Shown piece after piece: positions 1 through 6,401 of a stretch of DNA of 22,272 nt. The notes under the pieces are model-generated. The model ran no database searches. It saw only the letters and a program-made list of their open reading frames with translations, and was not told the DNA's origin. This stretch comes from Nitrospiria bacterium (GTDB taxonomy: Bacteria; Nitrospirota; CAKKRA01; 9FT-COMBO-42-15), in contig CAKKRA010000025.1 of NCBI GenBank assembly GCA_919902475.1, forward strand, positions 1-22,272. Direction: 5' to 3'. The translations under genes were made by a program, and so were the position numbers. Position 1 is the stretch's first letter, and the number at the start of each line of letters is the position of its first letter.

Positions 1-90
1 TTATATCATAAATGGCGAAGCCTTTGAGTAAAAATATTCAGACCTGTCTGATCCACTGAGGCGGAGAAACACTCTGTTGGCGGCGTTCTC

Positions 91-218
91 ATTTACCGGC
101 GTGGGTTTGCGCCATGTGCCCTCCTAAGGTTAATCGTAATCTTAATCATAGAACTGGCATATGAAGCGACCCAACGTCATAGCCCAATATTAGAGCGTCG
201 AAAACCCATTTGTTAAAT
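91..218 (-). repeat. attC-like palindromic site A
   Basis: Imperfect palindrome of 128 bp. On the + strand it opens with ATTTACC (91-97) and closes with GTTAAAT (212-218), which fit or nearly fit the integron RYYYAAC and GTTRRRY cores. Just inside them TGGGTTT (102-108) and AAACCCA (202-208) are perfect reverse complements, set 4 and 3 bases from the outer cores as attC L and R boxes are. A further imperfect inner pair is CATGTGCC / GGCATATG. It lies directly downstream of the minus-strand gene at 247-1059, where a cassette recombination site would be. The size is within the known attC range. One outer core base departs from consensus (GGTAAAT on the minus strand), and no integrase is visible, so this is a structural call. 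Confidence 0.45.
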
Positions 219-246
219 GAAGATACTGGCATCAAAATACATTCCT

Positions 247-1059
247 TTACTTGAAATAAATGTCAATTAATTCCAGCCTCCGTTCTTCCGAAATCTGTAC
301 GATGGAAAAATCAGCTTTCTTTGCTGCGTCTTTCAAACTACCGCCAAGTTGAAAGGCCGTCGTTTCTGTAATGACAAATCTATCGTGCAGGTCTGCGTAA
401 TCTTTACGGACGTAATTTGTATATTCTGAAGAAAAAAGTGGTTCTGTAGCCTCAATCTGCTTTCTTATATTTTTATTCCATTTCTCAGAAGACGAAGCAA
501 TTTGGATTCTTAAAGCACGTGGAAGGCGATAAAAGTAGATATGAAAGATCGTAGTATCAATGTATGGGTCAATTATATAGAGAAATTCTCTGATGCCTAT
601 AAATAAATGTTCAAAAAAACAATAGGCTTGAAACGGAGATTGAGCTTTAATATTTATGTCTATTGAAGGAAGAGGAATCTGCGATATTGCTATCAGTCCC
701 TCCGACATGATTTTATACCATTTCTTCATCTGAGCCATAAAATCATCAGCCTTAAGCCTTTTGCTGGGTAGTGTCTGAACAGCTAACAATGATGCAAAAT
801 GATGATAAGGATCTGAGATAGTGAATAAATAAGACTGATAATTATGTCTATTCAAAAACTCACTAATTTTTTGAAGGAATATCATTTCGCCGATATGAGG
901 TTGCAAGCGTCTAATATTATTAACGTCGTCAGCATATGACTGGTCAATTTCCGACTTATCAATGAAATCTTTGATAGGGGCGAGGTATGCGCCAATTCTA
1001 ATGGCGGCATCTTGCTGTTCGTGTTGAAATTTGAGTGCTTCATTAAAATTGTTAATCAA
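247..1059 (-). CDS. Protein with degenerate PLD-like C-terminal domain
   Basis: 270 residues, function unknown. The N-terminal half is helical and has no motif I recognise. The C-terminal half has two features of the phospholipase D/HKD fold: a hydrophobic strand ending in DPYID (164-168), and HDRF (225-228) followed by GGSLKD (239-244). PLD enzymes use HxK; here Arg stands at the Lys position and only one such motif is present, so it may be a weak nuclease, may need to dimerise, or may be inactive. Similar HDR-GxSxKD domains occur, to my recollection, in accessory and defence-type proteins. The TTG start has GAGGAG six bases upstream. No signal peptide or membrane segment is seen, so it is probably cytosolic. 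Palindromic sites on both sides suggest it is carried as a cassette. Confidence 0.7.
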   Translation of the reverse strand: MINNFNEALKFQHEQQDAAIRIGAYLAPIKDFIDKSEIDQSYADDVNNIRRLQPHIGEMIFLQKISEFLNRHNYQSYLFTISDPYHHFASLLAVQTLPSKRLKADDFMAQMKKWYKIMSEGLIAISQIPLPSIDINIKAQSPFQAYCFFEHLFIGIREFLYIIDPYIDTTIFHIYFYRLPRALRIQIASSSEKWNKNIRKQIEATEPLFSSEYTNYVRKDYADLHDRFVITETTAFQLGGSLKDAAKKADFSIVQISEERRLELIDIYFK

Positions 1060-1101
1060 GTGTTCTCCTCATTCAATGGTTTATAAAATGCCAGCGTTTT
1101 C

Positions 1102-1230
1102 ATTTAACGGTGCTGCGTCTTGCCGAAGTACCTGAAGGGTATTTCTTGCGTAGCCTCTGACCGCTTATTGCTCAAGGCCAAAAGAAATGCGCCTGCCTTT
1201 GGATGTTAATCTTTTGGCCTGTTGTTATGC
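1102..1230 (-). repeat. attC-like site B between two accessory genes
   Basis: This 129-bp stretch is nearly the same length as site A and lies between the two minus-strand genes. On the + strand it begins with ATTTAAC (1102-1108, a perfect RYYYAAC) and ends with GTTATGC (1224-1230), a near-consensus core. Inside, GGCCAAAAG (1176-1184) and CTTTTGGCC (1211-1219) form a perfect 9-bp inverted repeat. The sequence at 1094-1110 matches 83-99 of site A at 15 of 17 positions. The inner boxes next to the two cores do not pair convincingly, so this site is weaker than A. No gene is seen in 1060-1247. Confidence 0.35.
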
Positions 1231-1247
1231 GCCGATGGTCAATAAGA

Positions 1248-1481
1248 TTAACGAGTTTCAGCAAAATCAAAAACCGGCACCGCAAGCTTTTTTACAGGTT
1301 TGAACTTGCCTTTTGCAAACTTTAATAATTCATCAGTAACATCAGGAGAATAAGTTTTTTCGCCACAGCGCTCGCAAACTTCAGCAGGGACATGCTCTAC
1401 AAGAAAATATCTATTTCCCTCTTCATAACTGAAAGTTACCAACATAGGCTTTGTTTCTCCACCACAAAAAACACATTTCAT
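1248..1481 (-). CDS. YgiT-type zinc-finger protein (orphan MqsA-like)
   Basis: 77 residues. Two CxxC pairs (C3/C6 and C36/C39) form the zinc-binding fold of the YgiT/MqsA N-terminal domain, with the usual AEVCERCGE context around the second pair. MqsA-type antitoxins normally continue into a helix-turn-helix; this protein stops after about 35 further residues, so it is the short stand-alone form. Such short forms usually sit next to a small toxin of the DUF4258 or MqsR type. None is present: 1482-1704 has no reading frame, and the next gene downstream is the PLD-like protein beyond site B. The ATG start is preceded by AGGAGG (complement of 1490-1495) with an 8-base spacer. It may be a solitary regulator, a Zn-ribbon of unknown role, or an antitoxin that lost its partner. 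Confidence 0.75.
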   Translation of the reverse strand: MKCVFCGGETKPMLVTFSYEEGNRYFLVEHVPAEVCERCGEKTYSPDVTDELLKFAKGKFKPVKKLAVPVFDFAETR

Positions 1482-1557
1482 TCTTTTTTCCTCCTAATTC
1501 TATAATCTATCCGTTCAGCATGTGACTCTTAATTTATCACTTTGGTGACCATTGAGC

Positions 1558-1564
1558 GCATAAC
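1558..1564 (-). other. Possible integron-type core site upstream of the zinc-finger gene
   Basis: GCATAAC on the + strand reads GTTATGC on the minus strand, followed by GC, the same core seen at the end of site B. It lies 77 bases upstream of the zinc-finger gene, where the recombination junction of a first cassette would be. On the minus strand it is preceded by GAACAA, reminiscent of the bases before an attI core. Seven bases can match by chance; position and repetition are the support. Confidence 0.25.
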
Positions 1565-1606
1565 TTGTTCATAAACGCACCACTATTTCGCTTTTTGTAC
1601 ATTTAT

Positions 1607-1635
1607 ATACTAAACCGCCTCTTCCTTTTTGTCAA
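1607..1635 (-). promoter_or_regulatory. Sigma70-type promoter for the minus-strand accessory genes
   Basis: On the minus strand a perfect TTGACA (complement of 1630-1635) is followed after 17 bases by TAGTAT (complement of 1607-1612). Transcription would start near 1600, pass through the GTTATGC core at 1564-1558 and enter the zinc-finger gene. This matches the layout of an integron cassette promoter but would equally serve as an ordinary gene promoter. Confidence 0.5.
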
Positions 1636-1704
1636 TCCCGTTAGAGAGATTTTTTCCTTTTTTTCCCTTTGCCTTTTTCTTTGTTTTAAGTTATCTTCTT
1701 TTAG

Positions 1705-2571
1705 ATGATTAACATTTTTAAAAAAGCTCGGATTGTCCTTGAGATGATAAAGTTCTCGCATACACTCTTTGCCCTTCCGTTTGCCTTTATGGGCGCGATA
1801 CTATCAGCAAGGGGGATTCCGTCATTAGATAAAATCTTCTGGATTTTAATTGCAATGGTAGGCGCTCGCTCTGCAGCAATGTTTTTAAACAGGCTGATTG
1901 ACTGGAGGATAGATGCACTAAATCCGCGAACAAAGGACAGGGCAATACCAAAGGGATTGGTTACACCTGTCCAGACTGTTATTTTTATCATAGCATCCTT
2001 TATTACCTTCTTTTTTGCCGCCTATATGCTGAATGAACTCTGCTTTAAACTTGCCCCAATTGCAACAGGCATCTTAATCTTATATTCCTACACAAAAAGG
2101 TTCACATGGCTTTCACATTTTGTGCTTGGCATTGCGCTTAGCATGGCTCCAATTGGCGCATGGATTGCGGTAAAAGGTGAATTTGAGATTCCTGCATTTA
2201 TTCTCGGCGTGGCAGTTGTATTCTGGCTTTCAGGATTTGATATACTCTATTCCCTTCAGGATATTGAGTTCGATAAGAAGATGCGGCTCTATTCTATTCC
2301 AAGATTTTTAGGCATCAAAAAATCGCTCTGGGTATCAAGGGCATTTCATTTTCTTATGGTAATATTTCTGTTGTTGTTATATCCTGCAATGGCTCTCGGC
2401 AGGTTTTATCTAATCGGCATTATCGCTGCTGCAGTCCTTTTGATATACGAGCATTCTCTAATCAGAGAGGATGACCTGTCAAAGATTACTACTGCCTTTT
2501 TTAATGCAAATGCGTATGTAAGCCTGTGCATTTTTGTATTTACCTTAATAGATGTGGTCATTGTAAAATAA
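1705..2571 (+). CDS. mqnP: UbiA-family prenyltransferase, probably MqnP-like
   Basis: 288 residues, an integral membrane aromatic prenyltransferase with about eight or nine hydrophobic segments. Both Mg-diphosphate motifs of the UbiA superfamily are visible: NRLIDWRID (62-70, an NxxxDxxxD) and SLQDIEFD (183-190, a DxxxD). The context GARSAAMFLNRLID and NPRTKDRAIPKG resembles the UbiA subgroup used in futalosine-type menaquinone synthesis (MqnP) rather than E. coli UbiA, but no other mqn gene is in the window. It would attach a polyprenyl chain to the ring precursor of the quinone in the inner membrane. The start is uncertain: ATG 1705 has no clear ribosome binding site, and an in-frame ATG at 1744 is the alternative. 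It is divergent from the accessory genes on its left. Confidence 0.85.
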   Translation: MINIFKKARIVLEMIKFSHTLFALPFAFMGAILSARGIPSLDKIFWILIAMVGARSAAMFLNRLIDWRIDALNPRTKDRAIPKGLVTPVQTVIFIIASFITFFFAAYMLNELCFKLAPIATGILILYSYTKRFTWLSHFVLGIALSMAPIGAWIAVKGEFEIPAFILGVAVVFWLSGFDILYSLQDIEFDKKMRLYSIPRFLGIKKSLWVSRAFHFLMVIFLLLLYPAMALGRFYLIGIIAAAVLLIYEHSLIREDDLSKITTAFFNANAYVSLCIFVFTLIDVVIVK

Positions 2572-2594
2572 TTTAAAAAATTGCTATTTTCTTC

Positions 2595-2623
2595 TTGAAA
2601 TAAGGTTTACGGCATGTTATAAG
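2595..2623 (+). promoter_or_regulatory. Sigma70-type promoter of metK
   Basis: TTGAAA (2595-2600) and TATAAG (2618-2623), each five of six to consensus, are separated by exactly 17 bases. The predicted leader of about 55 nt runs to the ATG at 2685. I see no SAM-riboswitch-like fold in it. Confidence 0.5.
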
Positions 2624-2684
2624 TATTTACTCTATTTTTATAGATTGCTTAAAAAAACAGACAAAAGGAGGGAAAGAGGGAAAG

Positions 2685-3842
2685 ATGAGTAAGGCAAATG
2701 GAGATTTTTTATTTACATCTGAATCAGTAACAGAGGGGCATCCTGATAAGATTGCAGATCAGATATCTGACGCAGTTCTGGATGCCATTATTGCACAGGA
2801 TCCTGTTGCAAGGGTTGCATGCGAGACACTGGTTACAACAGGTCTTGCAATAGTTGCAGGCGAGATTACAACAACCTGCTATGTTCATGTCCCTGACATT
2901 GTAAGGGAGACGATTAAGGAGATAGGCTATACAAGGGCAAAGTATGGGTTTGATTATGAGACTTGCGCAGTGATTACATCTATTGACAAACAGTCGCCTG
3001 ATATTGCAATGGGCGTTGATACCGGCGGCGCAGGAGATCAGGGCCTTATGTTTGGCTATGCAGCCAATGAAACACCGGAGCTGATGCCAATGCCAATAAT
3101 GCTTGCCCATAAGCTAACAAGGAGATTATCAGAGGTCAGAAAGAAGGATATATTGGGCTATCTGAGGCCTGATGGAAAGTCTCAGGTTACAATTGAATAT
3201 AAAGATGGAAAACCTTTTAAGGTGACAACTGTAATCATCTCATCCCAGCACAGCCCTGATATTACATTAAAGGAGATGAGGGAGGATATAATTGAGAAGG
3301 TTGTAAAGCCTGTGATACCAAAAGAGCTGTTAGATGAAGAGAGCATTGTTTATCATATCAACCCAACAGGAAGGTTTGTTGTTGGAGGTCCACAGGGCGA
3401 TACAGGGCTTACTGGAAGAAAGATCATCGTTGATACATACGGCGGTGTTGGCAGCCATGGCGGCGGCTGCTTTTCCGGCAAGGACCCGTCTAAAGTGGAC
3501 AGGTCAGCATCTTACATGGCAAGGTATGTTGCAAAGAACATTGTTGCAGCAGGCATTGCAGATAAATGCGAGGTTCAGTTTGCCTATGCAATCGGCGTGG
3601 CAGACCCAGTATCAATCTTCGTAGATACATTCGGCACGGGCAAGATTCCAATGGAAAAGATTGTAAAACTAATAAGAGAGAATTTCAAGCTTACGCCAAA
3701 AGGTATGATTGAGTCACTTGATTTAAGAAAGCCTATTTATAAAAAGACAGCAGCCTACGGACACTTTGGCAGGACAGAGCCAGGATTTACATGGGAGAAG
3801 ACTGATAAGGCAGCAGCCCTGAAAAAGGCAGCAGGGTTATAG
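2685..3842 (+). CDS. metK: S-adenosylmethionine synthase
   Basis: 385 residues, full length for bacterial MetK. It makes S-adenosylmethionine from methionine and ATP in the cytosol, as a tetramer. The signatures are all present: TSESVTEGHPDK (11-22, with the catalytic His19), GAGDQG (115-120), the INPTGRFVVGGP segment and GLTGRK (241-246). In the glycine-rich active-site signature GGGxFSGKD (259-267) the variable position is Cys262, where E. coli and many others have Ala. The ATG is preceded by a purine-rich double site (GGAGGG at 2667-2672 and GAGGG at 2676-2680). It sits upstream of ahcY, so production of SAM and removal of its by-product are grouped. RsmH in the downstream cluster is one consumer of SAM. 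Confidence 0.98.
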   Translation: MSKANGDFLFTSESVTEGHPDKIADQISDAVLDAIIAQDPVARVACETLVTTGLAIVAGEITTTCYVHVPDIVRETIKEIGYTRAKYGFDYETCAVITSIDKQSPDIAMGVDTGGAGDQGLMFGYAANETPELMPMPIMLAHKLTRRLSEVRKKDILGYLRPDGKSQVTIEYKDGKPFKVTTVIISSQHSPDITLKEMREDIIEKVVKPVIPKELLDEESIVYHINPTGRFVVGGPQGDTGLTGRKIIVDTYGGVGSHGGGCFSGKDPSKVDRSASYMARYVAKNIVAAGIADKCEVQFAYAIGVADPVSIFVDTFGTGKIPMEKIVKLIRENFKLTPKGMIESLDLRKPIYKKTAAYGHFGRTEPGFTWEKTDKAAALKKAAGL

Positions 3843-3967
3843 TTCACGCTGAAAAACGCCCATCTGCTTCGTCAGGACTGCGGGTTTGCATCCTCACATA
3901 CGAAACGAGTATGCTGCGGTGCAACCCCTTGACCTTCCTCGCATCTGGAGCATTTTTGAGCGTGAAC
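3842..3967. repeat. 126-bp palindromic intergenic repeat (REP/MITE-like)
   Basis: A large imperfect palindrome starts at the last base of the metK stop codon. The outer arms 3842-3859 and 3950-3967 pair at 16 of 18 positions, including perfect GTTCACGCT / AGCGTGAAC ends. Further in, GGGTTTGCA (3882-3890) pairs with TGCAACCCC (3920-3928), and CATAC (3897-3901) with GTATG (3909-3913) around the centre. It could fold into one long hairpin in RNA. No reading frame is evident. Its form suggests a dispersed palindromic element, which also could protect or terminate the metK mRNA. Confidence 0.7.
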
Positions 3968-4073
3968 CATCTTTAAAGCAGAAGATGTAGTTGGTTAGCC
4001 AGATATTCTTGGTCAGGACAATCCAGTGTAACAGATTATAAAATTTCGTATAATTTTGAAAGGAGATTACAAG

Positions 4074-5333
4074 TTGGTTAAGTCAGATGTAAAAGATATA
4101 AAATTAGCAGAAAAGGGAAGATTAAGGATAGAGTGGGCAGAGCAGAACATGCCTGTTCTGAGGCTTATAAAAAAGAGATTTCAGAAAGAAAAGCCATTAA
4201 AAGGCGTAAGGCTTTCTGCATGCCTGCATGTTACAACTGAGACAGCATGCCTTGCTGACACTTTAAAGGCTGGCGGCGCTGATGTTGTTGTGTGCGCCTC
4301 AAATCCATTAAGCACACAGGATGATGTAGCATCGTCATTAGTAAAGAATTTCGGGATACCGACATATGCAATTAAGGGCGAGAATAAAAAAACCTATTAT
4401 AACCACATAACAGCAGCCTTAGACCATGCGCCAATGGTAACAATGGATGACGGCGCTGACCTTGTCTCTACAATTCATACTGAAAGAAAGGAATTGATTA
4501 AAAATATAATCGGAGGAACAGAGGAGACAACAACAGGTGTTATAAGATTAAGGAGCATGGCAGAAAAGGGGGTATTAAAATTCCCTGTAATATCTGTTAA
4601 TGATGCGAGCACAAAACATTTTTTTGACAACAGATACGGCACAGGCCAGAGCACAATAGACGGCATCCTTCGCTCAACAAACAGGCTTATAGCAGGCTCT
4701 ACTTTTGTTGTATGCGGCTATGGATGGTGCGGAAAGGGCGTTGCAATGCGCGCACACGGCATGGGCGCCAGTGTTGTTATTGTAGAGGTCGACCCTATCA
4801 GGGCGATTGAGGCTGTTATGGACGGGTACAGGGTTATGCCGATTGCAGATGCAGCAAAGATCGGCGATATGTTTGTAACTGTAACAGGCGATGTAAATGT
4901 TATAAGGAGAGAACACTTCCTTACAATGAAGGACGGCGCAATAGTCTCCAACTCCGGTCACTTTAATGTAGAGATAGATATTGATGGATTAGAGAAGATC
5001 AGCAAGAGAAAGAGGCTGATAAGGGAATTTGTTGATGAGTATACTTTAAAGAATGGCAAAAGGGTTAACCTGCTTGGCGAGGGAAGATTGATTAATCTTG
5101 CTGCTGCAGAGGGTCATCCATCAAGTGTTATGGACATGAGCTTTGCCAATCAGGCGCTCGGCGCAGAATTCATGATAAAACAGGGTAAAAGGCTTGAAAA
5201 AAAGGTATACCCTGTTCCAGAGAAGATAGACAAAGAGATAGCAAGGCTTAAACTTGAGGCAATGGGAATAAAGATAGATAAGCTTACAAAGGAGCAGGAG
5301 AAATATCTTGCTTCATGGGATATGGGAACATAA
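4074..5333 (+). CDS. ahcY: S-adenosylhomocysteine hydrolase
   Basis: 419 residues from the chosen start. It cleaves S-adenosylhomocysteine to adenosine and homocysteine in the cytosol, with tightly bound NAD. Substrate-domain motifs are LHVTTETA (51-58) and the stretch HTERKE...GGTEETTTG (135-155). The VNDASTKHFFDNRYGTGQS segment begins at 175, and the NAD-binding GYGWCGKG is at 215-222. Near the end come NSGHFN and AAAEGHPSSVMDMSFANQ. The length is that of the short bacterial/archaeal-type enzyme. I start at TTG 4074, which has AAGGAG (4060-4065) at an 8-base spacing; the in-frame TTG at 4056 would place that site inside the gene. It lies 231 bases after metK, across the palindromic repeat, and may be co-transcribed with it. 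Confidence 0.97.
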   Translation: MVKSDVKDIKLAEKGRLRIEWAEQNMPVLRLIKKRFQKEKPLKGVRLSACLHVTTETACLADTLKAGGADVVVCASNPLSTQDDVASSLVKNFGIPTYAIKGENKKTYYNHITAALDHAPMVTMDDGADLVSTIHTERKELIKNIIGGTEETTTGVIRLRSMAEKGVLKFPVISVNDASTKHFFDNRYGTGQSTIDGILRSTNRLIAGSTFVVCGYGWCGKGVAMRAHGMGASVVIVEVDPIRAIEAVMDGYRVMPIADAAKIGDMFVTVTGDVNVIRREHFLTMKDGAIVSNSGHFNVEIDIDGLEKISKRKRLIREFVDEYTLKNGKRVNLLGEGRLINLAAAEGHPSSVMDMSFANQALGAEFMIKQGKRLEKKVYPVPEKIDKEIARLKLEAMGIKIDKLTKEQEKYLASWDMGT

Positions 5334-5356
5334 AAAAGAATAATGAATAATTATGA

Positions 5357-5390
5357 GTAGGGGCGAGGTAACCTCGCCCCTACTGTTTTT
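5357..5390. terminator. Perfect GC-rich hairpin with T tract
   Basis: GTAGGGGCGAGGT (5357-5369) and its exact reverse complement (5371-5383) are separated by one base. TGTTTTT follows at 5384-5390. It is placed 23 bases after ahcY and directly after the end of the broken minus-strand gene, so it can act as a rho-independent terminator for ahcY and perhaps on both strands. The tight 13-bp palindrome also resembles a dispersed repeat. Confidence 0.75.
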
Positions 5391-5702
5391 ATACGCTTTC
5401 AGCTTCCATCCTTTCCTTTATTATATTCAGCCATGTTCTTAGATTATTTCTCAGGTTCCTTGTTATCTCTTCAATCTTTTTTCGTCTTTTTATATCATCA
5501 AATCTTACTGATGCCAATGTCATGCTCTTTAGCATCTGAAGCCAGAGCGGCGACTTTGCCTCTTCCTTTTCATGAAGTATCTCTTCGGGTATTATAAACT
5601 CTTTATCCCTGACCTCAATATTTTTGAGAAATGCAAAGACCTTCTTGCGCGGAAGTTTTATTTATATGGATTGGGTAGTCCTGTGTATTTCCTCCCTTTC
5701 AA
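5389..5702 (-). pseudogene. Frameshifted small gene of unknown function
   Basis: On the minus strand a frame of 90 codons runs from 5661 down to a TAA at 5391-5389 with no usable start codon. Its product is charged and helical, beginning IKLPRKKVFAFLKNIEVRD and ending IIKERMEAESV. Just upstream in another frame TTG 5702, with AAAGGA seven bases before it, opens 14 codons ending PNPYK and then TAA. Restoring one A in the AAA run at 5661-5663 turns PYK-stop into PYKIKLPRKK and gives one unbroken frame of 104 residues. So it is either a recently broken gene or a homopolymer error in the assembly. I do not recognise the family. It converges on ahcY and diverges from the mraZ operon. Confidence 0.6.
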
Positions 5703-5854
5703 TTGTTCATCCTTTATTGAATAAAAATATACATTAAAAAAGGGGCATAAACAAATATATTAATAATTGTTATGAGCTAATAGCAGCCCATTTTTGCCTC
5801 TTTTCCTCCCACCTTATTTTTTCTAACAATTTCATATAAATATAACAATTTTAC

Positions 5855-5882
5855 TTGACATTGTTCTATCTTGGTGTATACT
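5855..5882 (+). promoter_or_regulatory. Main promoter of the dcw cluster
   Basis: A perfect TTGACA (5855-5860) is followed after 16 bases by TATACT (5877-5882, five of six to consensus). The predicted transcription start near 5889 falls immediately before the MraZ operator. The preceding stretch 5703-5854 is AT-rich and holds no gene. Confidence 0.75.
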
Positions 5883-5894
5883 TAGCCCATATAG

Positions 5895-5919
5895 TGGGGT
5901 AAAGTGGGATGAAATGGTT
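5895..5919 (+). promoter_or_regulatory. MraZ operator, three 10-bp-spaced TGGGN repeats
   Basis: TGGGG (5895-5899), TGGGA (5905-5909) and TGGTT (5915-5919) are each separated by exactly five bases. E. coli and Mycoplasma MraZ are known to bind TGGGN repeats with 5-nt spacers upstream of mraZ, so this is very probably the autoregulatory site. The third repeat is degenerate. Lying just after the -10 box, it would block promoter escape when bound. Confidence 0.75.
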
Positions 5920-5950
5920 TTGTGAATAATCTTCAAATTGGAGGCTCTAA

Positions 5951-6394
5951 TTGTTTATAGGCAGATATGTGCATACAATTGATTCAAAGGGCCGAGTAAG
6001 CATACCAGTAAAATTCAGGGAAATCCTTGTAGAGCGCTATGAGGAAAAACTGATTCTCACATCTGATTTTGACCAGTGCCTTGTTGCATACCCGACAGAG
6101 GAGTGGCATCTGATAGAAGAAAAGACAAAGGGCCTTCCAATGATGCAGCCTGAGGTAAAAGACTTTATGAGATTTTTCTATTCCCGCGCTGTTGAATGTG
6201 TGCTTGACAAACAGGGACGCATCTTGATTCCTCCTTCATTAAGGGAATATGCAGGCCTGAATAAAGAGATTGTTCTTATCGGCATGTATAATAAGGTTGA
6301 GGTTTGGGACAACAAGAAATGGATAGACAGGGAGGCAAAGATTCCGCAGAAACTCGGAAAGATAAGCGAGACACTTTCCAATTTAGGGCTGTGA
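5951..6394 (+). CDS. mraZ: Transcriptional regulator MraZ
   Basis: 147 residues, normal length. MraZ is a DNA-binding protein with two SpoVT/AbrB-type beta-barrel halves, and oligomers of it bind repeats in front of the dcw operon. Both halves show the conserved signature: DSKGRVSIP (11-19) and DKQGRILIP (86-94). The start is TTG, supported by GGAGG (5940-5944) six bases upstream and by the family-typical MFIGRYVHTIDSKGR N-terminus. It is the first gene of the cluster, directly behind the TGGGN repeats, and so is expected to repress its own operon. Confidence 0.96.
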   Translation: MFIGRYVHTIDSKGRVSIPVKFREILVERYEEKLILTSDFDQCLVAYPTEEWHLIEEKTKGLPMMQPEVKDFMRFFYSRAVECVLDKQGRILIPPSLREYAGLNKEIVLIGMYNKVEVWDNKKWIDREAKIPQKLGKISETLSNLGL

Positions 6395-6401
6395 TGGATG
6401 A

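Noticed and set aside
2624..2684. SAM riboswitch in the metK leader
   Set aside because: The leader is about 55 bases, AT-rich, and shows none of the paired elements of known SAM riboswitches.
3334..3624. + strand open frame of 96 codons inside metK
   Set aside because: Alternative frame of metK, which has all of its motifs in the main frame.
4049..4054. TATAAT upstream of ahcY as a promoter
   Set aside because: No acceptable -35 box is found at 16-18 bases, and transcription would begin inside the ribosome binding site.
4056..4073. Earlier TTG start for ahcY
   Set aside because: It would place the AAGGAG ribosome binding site inside the gene; TTG 4074 has proper spacing.
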